A DNA stretch of 64,000 nucleotides from Agromyces aureus (GTDB taxonomy: Bacteria; Actinomycetota; Actinomycetes; Actinomycetales; Microbacteriaceae): the NCBI RefSeq assembly GCF_001660485.1, contig NZ_CP013979.1, positions 3,348,001-3,412,000 of the forward strand. Reading direction: 5' to 3'. A program made the position numbers and the translations under genes. The stretch's first letter is position 1, and every line of letters begins with the position of its first letter. A model generated the notes under the pieces. It made no database searches. It was not told the origin of the DNA and worked only from the letters and a program-made list of their open reading frames with translations. Shown here one piece after another: positions 52,875-62,548 of the stretch.

Positions 52875-53321
52875 TTACTGGGCGACCTGGGTGAGGGTGT
52901 ACGGCGTGGGCTGCTGCGCCGCGTGCGGGTGCTCCGCGCCTGCGTACACCTTCAGCTTCTTCAGCTGGGCACGACCGAGCGAGTTCTTGGGGAGCATGCC
53001 GCGGATCGCCTTCTCGACGGCGCGGACGGGGTTCTTCTCGAGGAGCTCGGCGTAACCGATGGCCTTGAGGCCGCCCGGGTAGCCCGAGTGGCGGTAGGCC
53101 TTCTTCTGGAGGAGCTTCTGGCCGGTGAGGGCCACCTTCTCGGCATTGACGATGATGACGAAGTCACCGGTGTCCATGTGGTTGGCGAAGGTCGGCTTGT
53201 GCTTGCCGCGCAGCAGGGCTGCGGTGTGGCTCGCGAGACGGCCGAGAACGATGTCGGTGGCGTCGATGATGACCCAGTCGCGCTGGATCTCGTTCGCCTT
53301 GGGGGTGTAGGTGCGCGTCAC
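52875..53321 (-). CDS. rplM: 50S ribosomal protein L13
   Basis: The 148-residue protein is complete: [29 protein letters not shown], then RGKHKPTF and the C-terminal [41 protein letters not shown] 53321 gives the normal L13 amino terminus; the ribosome site is weak. It precedes rpsI and follows truA by 135 nt, so a promoter in that gap is likely, though no clear box was found. Confidence 0.97.
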   Translation of the reverse strand: MTRTYTPKANEIQRDWVIIDATDIVLGRLASHTAALLRGKHKPTFANHMDTGDFVIIVNAEKVALTGQKLLQKKAYRHSGYPGGLKAIGYAELLEKNPVRAVEKAIRGMLPKNSLGRAQLKKLKVYAGAEHPHAAQQPTPYTLTQVAQ

Positions 53322-53456
53322 TATCGTGCTGCTTTCTGATCGAGTGAGGGGTTCGTGAATCCCACTCCGTGGGTGTTCGACCGCGATGCGGACGAGCCGC
53401 CCGGTGGAGGGCTCAACTTCGGGTGCCGGCGCAGATGGCGGCACCAAAGAAACAGC

Positions 53457-54395
53457 CTAGCCGATGACCCCGTCCACGTGCAATTCGCGGCGGGCCCTGG
53501 TCAGCATCGCACGGGCCTCGAGCTCGTCGTCGGCGGGGTAGCCGACCTCGGTGAGCACGAGCCCCTTGGCGGGCATCACCTTGAATGCATTCGTGCGCTC
53601 CGTCGCACGCAGCAGGGCCAGAGGGTCGGATGCATCGAGCCGCCCCTCCCCCACGGCGACGCACGCGCCGACGAGCGCCCGCACCATCGAGTGGCAGAAC
53701 GCGTCCGCCTGCAGCGAGGCGACGAGCACGCCGTCGGACCGCCGTTCCCATCCGAAGTGCTGGAGGGTGCGGATCGTCGTGGCCCCCGCGCGGGGCTTGC
53801 AGAACGAGGCGAAGTCGTGGAGGCCGAGCAGCGAGCCCGCGGCGGCGTTCATCGCCTCGACGTCGAGCGTTCGGGGGTACGCGACCGTCGCGCGCCTGGC
53901 GAGCGGGTCGCGCAGCGCGGCCAGGTCCGCCACGCAGTACTCGTAGCGGCGCCACATCGCCGAGAACCGCGCGTCGAAGCCCGCCGGAGCGATGTCGGCG
54001 GCCGTGATGACCACGTCGGCGTCGGCCCCGAGGATGCCCGTCAGCCGGCGCGCGAGCACGGCCGCCGGCCCGGTCCGCTCTCCGTCATGACCACGGCGCG
54101 GCCGCACCACGGTCGAGAGCGCCCGCTCCGGCACGTCGAGATGGGCGACCTGGCCGCGCGCATGGACGCCGGCGTCGGTTCGCCCCGCGACCGTGAGGCG
54201 CGGCACGGCGCCGGTGCGCCGGAAGAGCGTCCCGAGCGCCTCCTCGATGACACCCTGCACCGTGCGCTGTGTCGGCTGCCGGCTCCACCCGTTGAACTCG
54301 GTTCCGTCGTAGGCGATGCCGAGCCGGATACGGACGACGGATGCCTCGGCCGCGGTATCCGCGACCGCAACCGTCTGCTCGCCGACCGCACCCAT
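53457..54395 (-). CDS. truA: tRNA pseudouridine synthase A
   Basis: The 312-residue enzyme makes pseudouridine at tRNA positions 38-40. It has RLGIAYDGTEFNGWSRQPTQRTVQGVIEEAL, the catalytic Asp in AGRTDAGVHARGQVAHLD, RYEYCVADLAALRDPLARR and the C-terminal FKVMPAKGLVLTEVGYP. A 20-residue insertion (RPRRGHDGERTG) follows the catalytic domain start. ATG 54395 lies 7 nt after TAGGCT, showing an own leaderless promoter beyond the rplQ terminator. Confidence 0.94.
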   Translation of the reverse strand: MGAVGEQTVAVADTAAEASVVRIRLGIAYDGTEFNGWSRQPTQRTVQGVIEEALGTLFRRTGAVPRLTVAGRTDAGVHARGQVAHLDVPERALSTVVRPRRGHDGERTGPAAVLARRLTGILGADADVVITAADIAPAGFDARFSAMWRRYEYCVADLAALRDPLARRATVAYPRTLDVEAMNAAAGSLLGLHDFASFCKPRAGATTIRTLQHFGWERRSDGVLVASLQADAFCHSMVRALVGACVAVGEGRLDASDPLALLRATERTNAFKVMPAKGLVLTEVGYPADDELEARAMLTRARRELHVDGVIG

Positions 54396-54402
54396 GGCGA
54401 CA

Positions 54403-54408
54403 AGCCTA
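54403..54408 (-). promoter_or_regulatory. Leaderless -10 box of truA
   Basis: TAGGCT ends 7 nt before ATG 54395 and lies after the rplQ terminator. Confidence 0.5.
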
Positions 54409-54469
54409 GAACGAGCCGCATGCTGCTCCGCGCCACCGACGACCGGTTGCGCCCTGCACTGGGGACGCC

Positions 54470-54502
54470 GAAAGGCCCCGGCGCACAGCACCGGGGCCTT
54501 TC
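54470..54502 (-). terminator. Terminator of the infA-rplQ operon
   Basis: A 12-bp perfect stem GAAAGGCCCCGG/CCGGGGCCTTTC closes a 9-nt loop, starting 15 nt after the rplQ stop. Confidence 0.8.
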
Positions 54503-54517
54503 GAACAGCAGCGTCGA

Positions 54518-55036
54518 CTACTTGGCGTCGGCGGACTCCTCGGCGGGAGCCTCGTCGGCGACCTCAGCGGTCTCCTCGACCTCGGCGACCTCGACGGTCT
54601 CCTCGGCCTCGGCGACGGGCGCCTCTTCGGCGACCGGCGCGGCGGCGGCGGGCTTGGCGGCGCGCACCTTCGGGGTCACGGGCTCGAGGACGAGCTCGAT
54701 GACCGCCATGGGCGCGTTGTCGCCCTTGCGGTTGCCGATCTTCGTGATGCGGGTGTAGCCGCCCTCACGGTCGGCGACCTGCGGAGCGATGATCGTGAAC
54801 AGCTCGTGGACGACAGCCTTGTCGCCGATCACGGCGAGCACGCGACGACGCGCGTGCAGGTCGCCGCGCTTGGCGAACGTGATGAGACGCTCGGCGAGCG
54901 GACGAAGGCGCTTCGCCTTGGTCTCGGTCGTGGTGATCGACTTGTGCGTGTAGAGCGCAGCAGCCAGGTTGGCGAGCATGAGCCGCTCGTGCGAGGGTCC
55001 GCCTCCGAGGCGGGGGCCCTTGGTGGGCTTCGGCAT
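54518..55036 (-). CDS. rplQ: 50S ribosomal protein L17
   Basis: The 172-residue protein carries the L17 core ([75 protein letters not shown]) in residues 1-120, and an acidic Glu/Ala/Val tail of about 45 residues ([21 protein letters not shown]) common in actinobacterial L17. It follows rpoA by 51 nt and ends the operon. Confidence 0.96.
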   Translation of the reverse strand: MPKPTKGPRLGGGPSHERLMLANLAAALYTHKSITTTETKAKRLRPLAERLITFAKRGDLHARRRVLAVIGDKAVVHELFTIIAPQVADREGGYTRITKIGNRKGDNAPMAVIELVLEPVTPKVRAAKPAAAAPVAEEAPVAEAEETVEVAEVEETAEVADEAPAEESADAK

Positions 55037-55087
55037 GGTTCGTTATCTCCAGTAGTGGGGGTCAGTGCGGCGGGCGCGAAGGAAGGA

Positions 55088-56074
55088 TTAGTTCTCTTCT
55101 TCGAAGCCCGTGTAGAAGTGGGCCCCGTCGAATCCGGGGACGGAGTCCTTCAGCGAAAGACCCATCTCGGTGAGCTTGTCCTTGACCTCATCCACCGACT
55201 TCTGACCGAAGTTGCGGATGTTCATGAGCTGCGACTCCGAGAGGGCGACGAGCTCGGACACGGTGTTGATGCCCTCGCGCTTGAGGCAGTTGTAGCTGCG
55301 CACCGAAAGGTCGAGGTCTTCGATCGGGATCGAGAGCTCGCTCGAGAGCACGGCGTCGACCGGCGCCGGGCCGATCTCGATGCCCTCGGCGGCCACGTTC
55401 AGCTCGCGAGCGAGACCGAACAGCTCCGTGAGGGTGCGGCCCGCCGACGCGATGGCGTCACGCGGGCTGATGGCGGGCTTCGACTCGACGTCGACCACGA
55501 GGCGGTCGAAGTCGGTGCGCTCGCCGGCACGGGTGGCCTCGACGCGGTAGGTGACCTTCAGGACCGGCGAGTAGATCGAGTCGACCGGGATCTGGCCGGC
55601 CTCGGAGTACTCGTTGCGGTTCTGGCTGGCCGAGACGTAGCCGCGGCCGCGCTCGATCGTCAGCTCCAGCTCGAACTTCGCCGACTCGTTGAGCGTGGCG
55701 ATGACGAGCTCGGGGTTGTGCACCTCGACGCCGGCCGGAGCGGAGATGTCCGCAGCGGTGACCTCGCCCGCACCCTGCTTGCGCAGGTATGCCGTGATGG
55801 GCTCGTCGTGCTCGCTCGAGACGACCAGGTTCTTGATGTTCAGGATGATCTCGGTGACGTCCTCACGCACACCGGGAACGGTCGAGAACTCGTGCAGCAC
55901 GCCGTCGATGCGGATGCTGGTGACGGCCGCACCGGGGATGGACGAGAGGAGCGTACGCCGGAGCGAGTTGCCCAGGGTGTAACCGAAGCCCGGCTCGAGG
56001 GGCTCGATCACGAAACGCGAACGGAACTCCGAGATGTTCTCTTCGGTGAGCGTCGGACGCTGTGCGATCAGCAC
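55088..56074 (-). CDS. rpoA: DNA-directed RNA polymerase subunit alpha
   Basis: The 328-residue subunit nucleates RNA polymerase assembly and contacts activators. The N-terminal domain shows [43 protein letters not shown]; the C-terminal domain (from about 250) has [47 protein letters not shown] 56074 follows AAAGGAA. It is separated from rpsK by 175 bp where rpsD stands in many other bacteria; a hairpin is there instead. Confidence 0.98.
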   Translation of the reverse strand: MLIAQRPTLTEENISEFRSRFVIEPLEPGFGYTLGNSLRRTLLSSIPGAAVTSIRIDGVLHEFSTVPGVREDVTEIILNIKNLVVSSEHDEPITAYLRKQGAGEVTAADISAPAGVEVHNPELVIATLNESAKFELELTIERGRGYVSASQNRNEYSEAGQIPVDSIYSPVLKVTYRVEATRAGERTDFDRLVVDVESKPAISPRDAIASAGRTLTELFGLARELNVAAEGIEIGPAPVDAVLSSELSIPIEDLDLSVRSYNCLKREGINTVSELVALSESQLMNIRNFGQKSVDEVKDKLTEMGLSLKDSVPGFDGAHFYTGFEEEN

Positions 56075-56175
56075 TGTGGATTCCTTTCGGCAGGGTGTCC
56101 GCTATATGACACCTGCGAGTTCGAGGATCTTGAGTTGTGAGAGTGCGTGTCGCCGGTCGAGCAGGCCCTTCGGGA

Positions 56176-56216
56176 CCGGATCGAGGCCCGCGGGATGCCG
56201 CGAGCCCTCGATCCGG
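56176..56216 (-). other. Hairpin in the rpsK-rpoA gap
   Basis: CCGGATCGAGG (56176-56186) pairs with CCTCGATCCGG (56206-56216), 11 bp, with further GC pairing inside. A second bulged stem lies at 56091-56116 just before rpoA. They could tune read-through or rpoA translation. Confidence 0.5.
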
Positions 56217-56249
56217 GCGCGGGCGCCCTACTCGACCGACGAGGAGTGC

Positions 56250-56648
56250 TTAGACGCGGCGACGCTTGGGCGGGCGGCAGCCGTTGTGAGCCTGGGGCGT
56301 CACGTCGTTGATGCTGCCGACCTCGAGGCCTGCGGCCTGGAGCGAGCGGATCGCGGTCTCGCGGCCCGAACCCGGACCCTTGACGAAGACGTCGACCTTC
56401 TTCATGCCGTGCTCCTGCGCCTGGCGGGCGGCCGACTCTGCGGCGAGCTGCGCGGCGAACGGGGTCGACTTGCGCGAACCCTTGAAGCCGACGCCACCGG
56501 AGGAGGCCCAGCTGATCACGGCACCGGAGGTGTCGGTGATCGAGACGATCGTGTTGTTGAACGTCGACTTGATGTGGGCCTGGCCCACGGCGATGTTCTT
56601 CTTTTCCTTCTTGCGCGGCTTGCGAGTAGCCGCCTTGGATGCTGCCAT
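56250..56648 (-). CDS. rpsK: 30S ribosomal protein S11
   Basis: The 132-residue protein has the S11 features [75 protein letters not shown] and the C-terminal [18 protein letters not shown]. It lies 32 nt after rpsM and begins with a Lys/Ala/Arg-rich head. Confidence 0.98.
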   Translation of the reverse strand: MAASKAATRKPRKKEKKNIAVGQAHIKSTFNNTIVSITDTSGAVISWASSGGVGFKGSRKSTPFAAQLAAESAARQAQEHGMKKVDVFVKGPGSGRETAIRSLQAAGLEVGSINDVTPQAHNGCRPPKRRRV

Positions 56649-56680
56649 GTGTGAAATCTCCTAGATCTGGCGACGAGCGG

Positions 56681-57061
56681 TTACTTGCGGCCGGGCTTCT
56701 TCTTGCCGGCGACGGTGCGCTTCGGGCCCTTGCGGGTACGAGCGTTGGTCTTGGTGCGCTGACCGCGGACCGGGAGACCACGACGGTGGCGGATGCCCTC
56801 GTACGAACCGATCTCGACCTTGCGGCGGATGTCGGCGGCGACCTCGCGGCGAAGGTCACCCTCAACCTTGTAGTTGCCCTCGATGTAGTCGCGCAGGGCG
56901 ACCAGCTGGTCGTCGCTGAGGTCCTTGACGCGGATGTTCCCGTCGATACCGGTCTCCGCGAGCGTCTCCAGCGCGCGAGTGCGGCCGACGCCGTAGATGT
57001 AGGTGAGTGCGATCTCCACGCGCTTCTCGCGCGGGATGTCGACTCCTGCAAGACGTGCCAT
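56681..57061 (-). CDS. rpsM: 30S ribosomal protein S13
   Basis: The 126-residue protein shows [73 protein letters not shown] and a basic tail. It lies 172 nt after rpmJ, with a hairpin in the gap, and before rpsK. Confidence 0.98.
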   Translation of the reverse strand: MARLAGVDIPREKRVEIALTYIYGVGRTRALETLAETGIDGNIRVKDLSDDQLVALRDYIEGNYKVEGDLRREVAADIRRKVEIGSYEGIRHRRGLPVRGQRTKTNARTRKGPKRTVAGKKKPGRK

Positions 57062-57196
57062 GTTCGGCTTCTCCTGTTTTCGAAGTGGAGGTGTGGAGCA
57101 ACACCGGTGCCCGGGCCTCCGCCCCGAGGTGTCCCCGCGGCATCCGAGGATGTCGCGGTTCTGGTGTTGCCGATATGCAGTGTTCAGTTATGGGGA

Positions 57197-57221
57197 CGAA
57201 CCCTGCCGGAGCAGGGGTTCG
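57197..57221 (-). other. Hairpin between rpmJ and rpsM
   Basis: CGAACCCTGC pairs with GCAGGGGTTCG (one bulged G) across a CGGA loop. It may act as a partial terminator or processing site within the operon. Confidence 0.5.
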
Positions 57222-57233
57222 AAAGTCTTCTGA

Positions 57234-57347
57234 CTAGCCCTGGCGCTGCTTGTGGCGCGGGTTCTCGCAGATCACCATGACGTTGCCGTGGCGGCGGATG
57301 ACCTTGCACTTGTCGCAGATGGGCTTGACTGAGGGGTTGACCTTCAT
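57234..57347 (-). CDS. rpmJ: 50S ribosomal protein L36
   Basis: This 37-residue gene begins at ATG 57347 and reads [14 protein letters not shown], then [22 protein letters not shown]. The four zinc ligands Cys11, Cys14, Cys27 and His32 are intact, so it is the zinc-binding (C+) form. It lies between infA and rpsM, its usual place. Confidence 0.97.
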   Translation of the reverse strand: MKVNPSVKPICDKCKVIRRHGNVMVICENPRHKQRQG

Positions 57348-57415
57348 GAGTGTTTCCTTGGTTTCGCTGTCTTCGTGCCCGTGGGATGCCGCAGGCCGTT
57401 ACTTTCCAGCAAGCG

Positions 57416-57637
57416 TTACTTGTAGCGGTAGACGATGCGTCCGCGCGTCAGGTCGTAGGGGCTCAGCTCGACGATCACGCGGTCCTCGGGGAGGATTCGG
57501 ATGTAGTGCTGACGCATCTTGCCTGAGATGTGTGCGAGAACCTTGTGCCCGTTCGTGAGCTCAACCCGGAACATCGCGTTCGGGAGAGCCTCGATGACCG
57601 AGCCCTCGATCTCGATGACGCCGTCTTTCTTGGCCAT
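57416..57637 (-). CDS. infA: Translation initiation factor IF-1
   Basis: The 73-residue OB-fold protein is complete ([65 protein letters not shown]). It opens the infA-rpmJ-rpsM-rpsK-rpoA-rplQ operon. A GAGG just before ATG 57637 and a strong hairpin upstream (57700-57724) separate it from ptsI, so its promoter lies between 57638 and 57700. Confidence 0.98.
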   Translation of the reverse strand: MAKKDGVIEIEGSVIEALPNAMFRVELTNGHKVLAHISGKMRQHYIRILPEDRVIVELSPYDLTRGRIVYRYK

Positions 57638-57699
57638 AGCCTCACTATCGCTTGGAGTTTGGGATGCTGGTCGTGCGATGATGCTCGGTGTCGACCCGT

Positions 57700-57724
57700 C
57701 ATGCCCGACGAGACGTCGGGCATG
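57700..57724 (-). terminator. Terminator of ptsI
   Basis: CATGCCCGACG pairs perfectly with CGTCGGGCATG (11 bp) across an AGA loop, 73 nt after the ptsI stop and 63 nt before infA. Confidence 0.75.
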
Positions 57725-57796
57725 CCAAGGCGCACGTGCAGAGCACCAAGGGTCAACTTTACGACATCCCGGGCGATTAAGCGAACCGGGGCCGGA

Positions 57797-59458
57797 TCAC
57801 GCGCTCGGCGCCTCCACGGCGATCCGAACCGCCTGTCGGGCCTCGGCGGCACCCTCGGCGGCGAGGGCCGCACGGGCGAGGCGCTCGGCATCCGCACGGT
57901 CGTAGCCGAGCAGCGACGCACGGACATCGGCGATCGCCGACGGCGACATCGACAGCGAGGTCACGCCCAGCCCGACGAGCACGACCGCGAGGAGGGGGTC
58001 GGCGGCGGCCTCGCCGCACACCCCGACGGACTTGCCCGCCTTCGCGCCGGCGGCTCCGACCTCCCCGATCAGCCTGAGCACCGCCGGATGCCACGGATCC
58101 TGCAACCCCGCGACCGTTCCGAGCAGCCGGTCGGCGGCCATCGTGTACTGCGTGAGGTCGTTCGTGCCGATGGACGCGAACTCGGCGATCGCGAGCACCC
58201 GGTCCGCGATCAGCGCAGCCGCCGGCGTCTCGACCATCACGCCCGCCACCCGGATGCCGAGCTCGTGCGCGAGGTCGGCGAAGTAGCGCGTCTCCTCGAC
58301 CGTCGCGACCATCGGGGCCATGACCTGCAGCTCGGCCGAGGTCTCGGCCTCGGCCTGCGCCAGCGCCGTGAGCTGGTCCCGCAGCACCGGCTCGGCCGCG
58401 CGGAGTGCACGGATGCCGCGGAGCCCGAGCGCCGGGTTCGGCTCGGCATCGTCGTTCACGAAGGAGAGCGGCTTGTCGGCGCCGGCGTCGAGCACCCGCA
58501 CGACGACCTTGCGACCCGGGAACGCCTCGAGGAGACGGACGTACTCCGATCTCTGCTCGTCGACGGTCGGCGCGCGATCGGCATCGAGGAACAGGAACTC
58601 CGTGCGGAAGAGCCCGACGCCCTCCGCGCCGAGACGGACGGCCTCCGCTGCTCCATCGGCGGAACCGAGGTTCGCGAGCAACGGCACCGGCGTGCCGTCT
58701 GAGAGACGGCCTGGCTCGATGGGCGCGGCGGCGGTCGCCGCCCTCTCGGCGATGCGATGCTCGGCGTCGGTGAGCTCGTCGGGCGTCGGCGCCGCCACGA
58801 CGGTGTCGCGGCCCGCATCGACGATGACGCGATCACCGTCGGCGAGCGACCACGCGCTGGCCACGCCGACGACCGCGACGAGCGACTTCTCCCGCGCGAG
58901 GATCGCCGTGTGCGAGGTCGGCCCGCCGTCGACGGTCACGACCGCGCTGACCTGGGCGAGATCGAGGGTCGCGGTGTCGGCGGGTGAGAGGTCGCGGGCG
59001 ACCAGGACGAACGGATGTCCCGGCGACGGCACGCCGGGCGCCGGCACGCCGGCGAGGTGGGCACGCACGCGCTGCGAGACGTCGTCGAGATCCGCGGCCC
59101 GTTCGGCGAGGTAACCCCCCATGCCCGTGAGCAGGTCCCGGTACCCCGCGAACGCCTCGAAGACCGCGCGCTCCGCGGTGGCGCCGGCCATGACCCGGTT
59201 CTCGACCTCGGTGCCGAGCGAGGGGTCCGCGGCCATGAGGGCCTGCGCCTCGAGCACGTCCTTCGCGGTGCCTCCTGCGGTGGCGCCGCGCGCCGCGAGA
59301 TCGGCCGCGGTCGCCGCGAGCGCCTCCCTGCCCCTGACCCACTCATCCTGCGGTGAGCGGTCACTCGTCAGTTCGGACGGTTCGGGCAGTGGATCGGCCA
59401 TGCGGAGCACCGGGCCGATCGCGATGCCGGCCCCGACACCGGTTCCCCTGAGCTGCAT
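57797..59458 (-). CDS. ptsI: PTS enzyme I (phosphoenolpyruvate-protein phosphotransferase)
   Basis: The 553-residue enzyme passes phosphate from PEP to HPr. The phosphohistidine is in VDGGPTSHTAILAREK, the PEP-binding barrel has GLFRTEFLFLDADRAPT, FASIGTNDLTQYTMAADR, and the catalytic Cys is in SVGVCGEAAADP. Length is a little below the usual 570. ATG 59458 is preceded by GGGGAGG. It stands alone between map and infA, genes usually adjacent, with its own terminator. No HPr or EII gene is in the window. Confidence 0.95.
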   Translation of the reverse strand: MQLRGTGVGAGIAIGPVLRMADPLPEPSELTSDRSPQDEWVRGREALAATAADLAARGATAGGTAKDVLEAQALMAADPSLGTEVENRVMAGATAERAVFEAFAGYRDLLTGMGGYLAERAADLDDVSQRVRAHLAGVPAPGVPSPGHPFVLVARDLSPADTATLDLAQVSAVVTVDGGPTSHTAILAREKSLVAVVGVASAWSLADGDRVIVDAGRDTVVAAPTPDELTDAEHRIAERAATAAAPIEPGRLSDGTPVPLLANLGSADGAAEAVRLGAEGVGLFRTEFLFLDADRAPTVDEQRSEYVRLLEAFPGRKVVVRVLDAGADKPLSFVNDDAEPNPALGLRGIRALRAAEPVLRDQLTALAQAEAETSAELQVMAPMVATVEETRYFADLAHELGIRVAGVMVETPAAALIADRVLAIAEFASIGTNDLTQYTMAADRLLGTVAGLQDPWHPAVLRLIGEVGAAGAKAGKSVGVCGEAAADPLLAVVLVGLGVTSLSMSPSAIADVRASLLGYDRADAERLARAALAAEGAAEARQAVRIAVEAPSA

Positions 59459-59649
59459 GCGTCGCCCTCCCCATCGCGGTTCGACCTCGTCGCGAGCGTG
59501 TCCGCTCCCCCGCCTTCACCCTACCCAGCGGCGCGGCGGCGGAGACAGCCCCCGGCCGGCGAAGACGGACCCTTCGGTGCGGTCGGTGCTGCCGGTCTGC
59601 ACGGGCGATCGATCCCGACAGTGGTCCTGATCGAGTCCGGCGATTCCGG

Positions 59650-60477
59650 TCAGGCGATCGGCACCGGCGTGATGCCGTAGGGCGCGAGGCCCGCCGCGCC
59701 GCCGTCCTCGGCGGTCAGCACCCAGACGCCGCCGTCGTGCACGGCGATCGAGTGCTCCCAGTGGGCGGCGTCGGCGCCGTCCGACGTCGTCACGGTCCAT
59801 CCGTCGTCGCGGATGAACGTCTCGATCGAGCCGGCCACGATCATGGGTTCGATGGCCACCACGAGTCCGGGTCGCACGGCAGGGCCGCGACGATCGACGC
59901 GGTAGTTGAAGACCGGTGGCTCCTCGTGCATCGACCGACCGATGCCGTGGCCGACGAAGTCGGTCAGGATGCCGTACTCCCCGGCATCCTCGATGAACTC
60001 CTCGATGGCGTCGCCGACCTCATTGAGCCTGCGGGCGGTCGCGAGCGCCGCGATGCCGCGCCAGAGCGAGCCCTCGGTCACCTCGGCGAGCGTGGTGCGG
60101 GCAGCGACGAGCTCGGGTCTGGCGGGGTCGGGGATCACGACGCTGAATGCCGCGTCGCCGTTCCAGCCGTCGACCTCGGCTCCCCCGTCGACCGAGACGA
60201 TGTCTCCCGGGCGGAACGGCCGATCGGTCGGGATGCCGTGCACCACGTCGTCGTCGACCGAGACGCAGAGCGTGTGGCGGTAGCCGGGTTCGAGCTTGAA
60301 GTTCGAGCGACCGCCGAGCCCTTCGATGACTCGCTCCGCAGCGTTGTCGAGTTCGAGCCCGGTCGCACCCGGCGCGATCAGCCGACGCGCTTCGGCCAGC
60401 GCCGCTGCGGTGGCGGCGCCGGCCGGGCGCATCGCCCGCAGCTCAGCCGCGGACTTGTAGATCGAACGCCGGAACAC
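59650..60477 (-). CDS. map: Methionine aminopeptidase type I
   Basis: The 275-residue enzyme removes N-terminal Met from new proteins. All five metal ligands can be placed: Asp in SVDGGAEVDGWNGDAAFS (two), His in FVGHGIGRSMHEEP, and Glu in AIEPMI and WEHSIAV. The conserved HGIP of YRHTLCVSVDDDVVHGIPTDR is present. GTG 60477 lies 6 nt after the adk stop. It is the last gene of secY-adk-map; the 191 bp after it hold no gene. Confidence 0.97.
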   Translation of the reverse strand: MFRRSIYKSAAELRAMRPAGAATAAALAEARRLIAPGATGLELDNAAERVIEGLGGRSNFKLEPGYRHTLCVSVDDDVVHGIPTDRPFRPGDIVSVDGGAEVDGWNGDAAFSVVIPDPARPELVAARTTLAEVTEGSLWRGIAALATARRLNEVGDAIEEFIEDAGEYGILTDFVGHGIGRSMHEEPPVFNYRVDRRGPAVRPGLVVAIEPMIVAGSIETFIRDDGWTVTTSDGADAAHWEHSIAVHDGGVWVLTAEDGGAAGLAPYGITPVPIA

Positions 60478-60483
60478 GCCGGG

Positions 60484-61116
60484 TCAGGCAGCCGCGCCGT
60501 TGCCGCCGGAACCCTGGGCGATGAGGCCCCGGCTCGCGAGCGCGTCGAAGATCCGCTGCGTGACCTGATCGAGCGTGCCGACGCCGTCGATGGCCAGTAC
60601 CAGGTCCTGCGCGCGATAGACGTCGAGGATGGGTGCGGTCTCGCGCTCGTAGATGGCCAGCCGGTTCGCGATGACCTCTTCGGTGTCGTCGGTGCGCCCC
60701 TGCTTGACCGCGCGGTCGTGCAGCCTGGTGATGCTCTCCTCGCGGGGCACCTCGAGCTCGATCACGGCATCGAGGCCCTCACCGCGTCCGCCGAGGAACT
60801 CGGCGAGGTCGTCGACCTGGCCGCGGTTGCGCGGGTAGCCGTCGAGCAGGAAGCCGGCCGCGGCGTCAGGCTGGGCGAGGCGGTCGCGGACGAGTTCGCT
60901 CGTCAGGGCGTCGGGAACCAGGTCTCCGGCCTCGATGATGGCCTGCACACGTTTGCCGAGCTCCGTTCCGCCCGACACGTTCGCGCGGAAGATGTCGCCG
61001 GTCGCGACCTGCGGAACGCCGAACGCCTCTGCGACGAGGACGCCTTGAGTGCCCTTGCCCGAGCCCTGCGGGCCGACGATCAGGAAGCGTGCGGAACCAG
61101 TGGGGTTCGCCGTCAT
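60484..61116 (-). CDS. adk: Adenylate kinase
   Basis: The 210-residue enzyme interconverts AMP, ADP and ATP. The P-loop is GPQGSGKGT, with TGDIFRANV, GFLLDGYPRNRGQVD and a short LID (DRAVKQGRTDDTEEVIANRLAIYE) of the actinobacterial type without zinc. ATG 61116 overlaps the secY stop (ATGA). An earlier in-frame reading would run through secY in another frame and is not real. Confidence 0.97.
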   Translation of the reverse strand: MTANPTGSARFLIVGPQGSGKGTQGVLVAEAFGVPQVATGDIFRANVSGGTELGKRVQAIIEAGDLVPDALTSELVRDRLAQPDAAAGFLLDGYPRNRGQVDDLAEFLGGRGEGLDAVIELEVPREESITRLHDRAVKQGRTDDTEEVIANRLAIYERETAPILDVYRAQDLVLAIDGVGTLDQVTQRIFDALASRGLIAQGSGGNGAAA

Positions 61117-62432
61117 CGGAGGAGCCCTTCGTAGTGGCGCTGCTGCAGCTGCGCATCGATCTGCTTCACCGTTTCGAGGCCGACGCCGACGATGATGAGG
61201 ATCGACGCGCCGCCGAACGGGAAGTTCGCGTTGGCGCCGACGAGGCTCAGGGCGATGAGCGGGATGAGCGCGATGAGACCGAGGTACAGCGAACCGGGCA
61301 GCGTGATGCGCGTGAGCACGTAGTCGAGGTACTCGGCCGTGGGACGCCCGGCTCGGATGCCCGGGATGAAGCCGCCGTACTTCTTCATGTTCTCGGCCAC
61401 CTCGTCGGGGTTGAAGGTGATCGCGACGTAGAAGTACGTGAATCCGACGATGAGCAGGAAGTACAGGAGCATGTAGAGCGGGTGGTCGCCCTTGGTCAGG
61501 TAGTTCGTGATCCACACGACCCAGGCCTGTGGCTCATCGCCTGCAGCGGGCTGGTTGAACTGGGCGATGAGCGCGGGCAGGTACAGCAGCGACGAGGCGA
61601 AGATCACGGGGACGACGCCGGCCATGTTCACCTTGATCGGGATGTACGTGTTGTTGCCGCCGTACGTGCGGCGGCCGACCATGCGCTTCGCGTACTGCAC
61701 CGGGACGCGTCGCTGCGATTGCTCGACGAAGACGACCGCGACGACCACCAGGAGTCCGACCGCGAGCACGACGAAGAAGGTGTCGAGGCCGCGAGCCTGC
61801 GCGATCGACCAGAGCGAGCCGGGGAACGTCGAGGCGATCGACGTGAAGATGAGGAGCGACATGCCGTTGCCGATGCCGCGCTCGGTGATGAGCTCGCCCA
61901 TCCACATGATGAGGCCGGTACCGGCGGTCATCGTGATGACCATGAGCAGGATCGCGTACCAGGCGTCGTTCGTGATCAGCTGCGAGCACGACGGGTCGCC
62001 CGACGGGAACAGCGCGCCGGACCGAGCGACCGTGATCAGGGTGGTCGACTGCAGCACGCCGAGGGCGATCGTCAGGTAGCGGGTGTACTGCGTGAGCTTG
62101 CCCTGACCCGACTGGCCCTCCTTGTAGAGGGTCTCGAAGTGGGGGATGACCACGCGCAGGAGCTGCACGATGATCGACGCCGTGATGTACGGCATGATGC
62201 CCAGCGCGAAGATCGACAACTGGAGCAGCGCACCGCCCGAGAACAGGTTGACGAGCTCGTAGAGGCCCGTGGTGCTCTGGCTGGCCGCGAGGCAGGCCTG
62301 CACGTTGCCGAAATCCACGAACGGCGCCGGGATGAACGAGCCGAGTCGGAACAGGGCGACGATGCCCAGCGTGAACCCGAGCTTGCGGCGAAGATCCGGC
62401 GTGCGGAAGATCCGCCCGATGGCGTTGAACAC
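61113..62432 (-). CDS. secY: Preprotein translocase subunit SecY
   Basis: The 439-residue channel protein has ten membrane helices, the plug-region FIPAPFVDFGNV, GIMPYITASIIVQLLRVVIPHFETLYKEGQSGQGKLTQYTRY and the cytoplasmic loops GRRTYGGNNTYIPIKVNMAGVVPVIFASSLLY and GFIPGIRAGRPTAEYLDYVLTRITLPGSLY. It forms the Sec pore with SecE and SecG. A strong hairpin lies between it and rplO. Coupled to adk. Confidence 0.98.
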   Translation of the reverse strand: MFNAIGRIFRTPDLRRKLGFTLGIVALFRLGSFIPAPFVDFGNVQACLAASQSTTGLYELVNLFSGGALLQLSIFALGIMPYITASIIVQLLRVVIPHFETLYKEGQSGQGKLTQYTRYLTIALGVLQSTTLITVARSGALFPSGDPSCSQLITNDAWYAILLMVITMTAGTGLIMWMGELITERGIGNGMSLLIFTSIASTFPGSLWSIAQARGLDTFFVVLAVGLLVVVAVVFVEQSQRRVPVQYAKRMVGRRTYGGNNTYIPIKVNMAGVVPVIFASSLLYLPALIAQFNQPAAGDEPQAWVVWITNYLTKGDHPLYMLLYFLLIVGFTYFYVAITFNPDEVAENMKKYGGFIPGIRAGRPTAEYLDYVLTRITLPGSLYLGLIALIPLIALSLVGANANFPFGGASILIIVGVGLETVKQIDAQLQQRHYEGLLR

Positions 62433-62477
62433 TCGTCCTCCTGTTGCTCCGTCATGGAGTCAGTCCAAATATGGCTC

Positions 62478-62525
62478 GAGCCTGTCGAGACCCCCGTGAA
62501 TCATACGCGAGGTCCCGACAGGCTC
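62478..62525 (-). terminator. Hairpin between rplO and secY
   Basis: GAGCCTGTCG and CGACAGGCTC (10 bp) plus an inner GACC/GGTC stem, separated by a single mismatch, form a strong structure 24 nt after the rplO stop. It could reduce read-through into secY. Confidence 0.65.
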
Positions 62526-62548
62526 TGACCGGATGTGGTGCTTTGGTC

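Noticed and set aside
50896..53055. 719-codon frame antisense to glmM and rpsI
   Set aside because: Composition is that of a third-position shadow; no RBS and no family.
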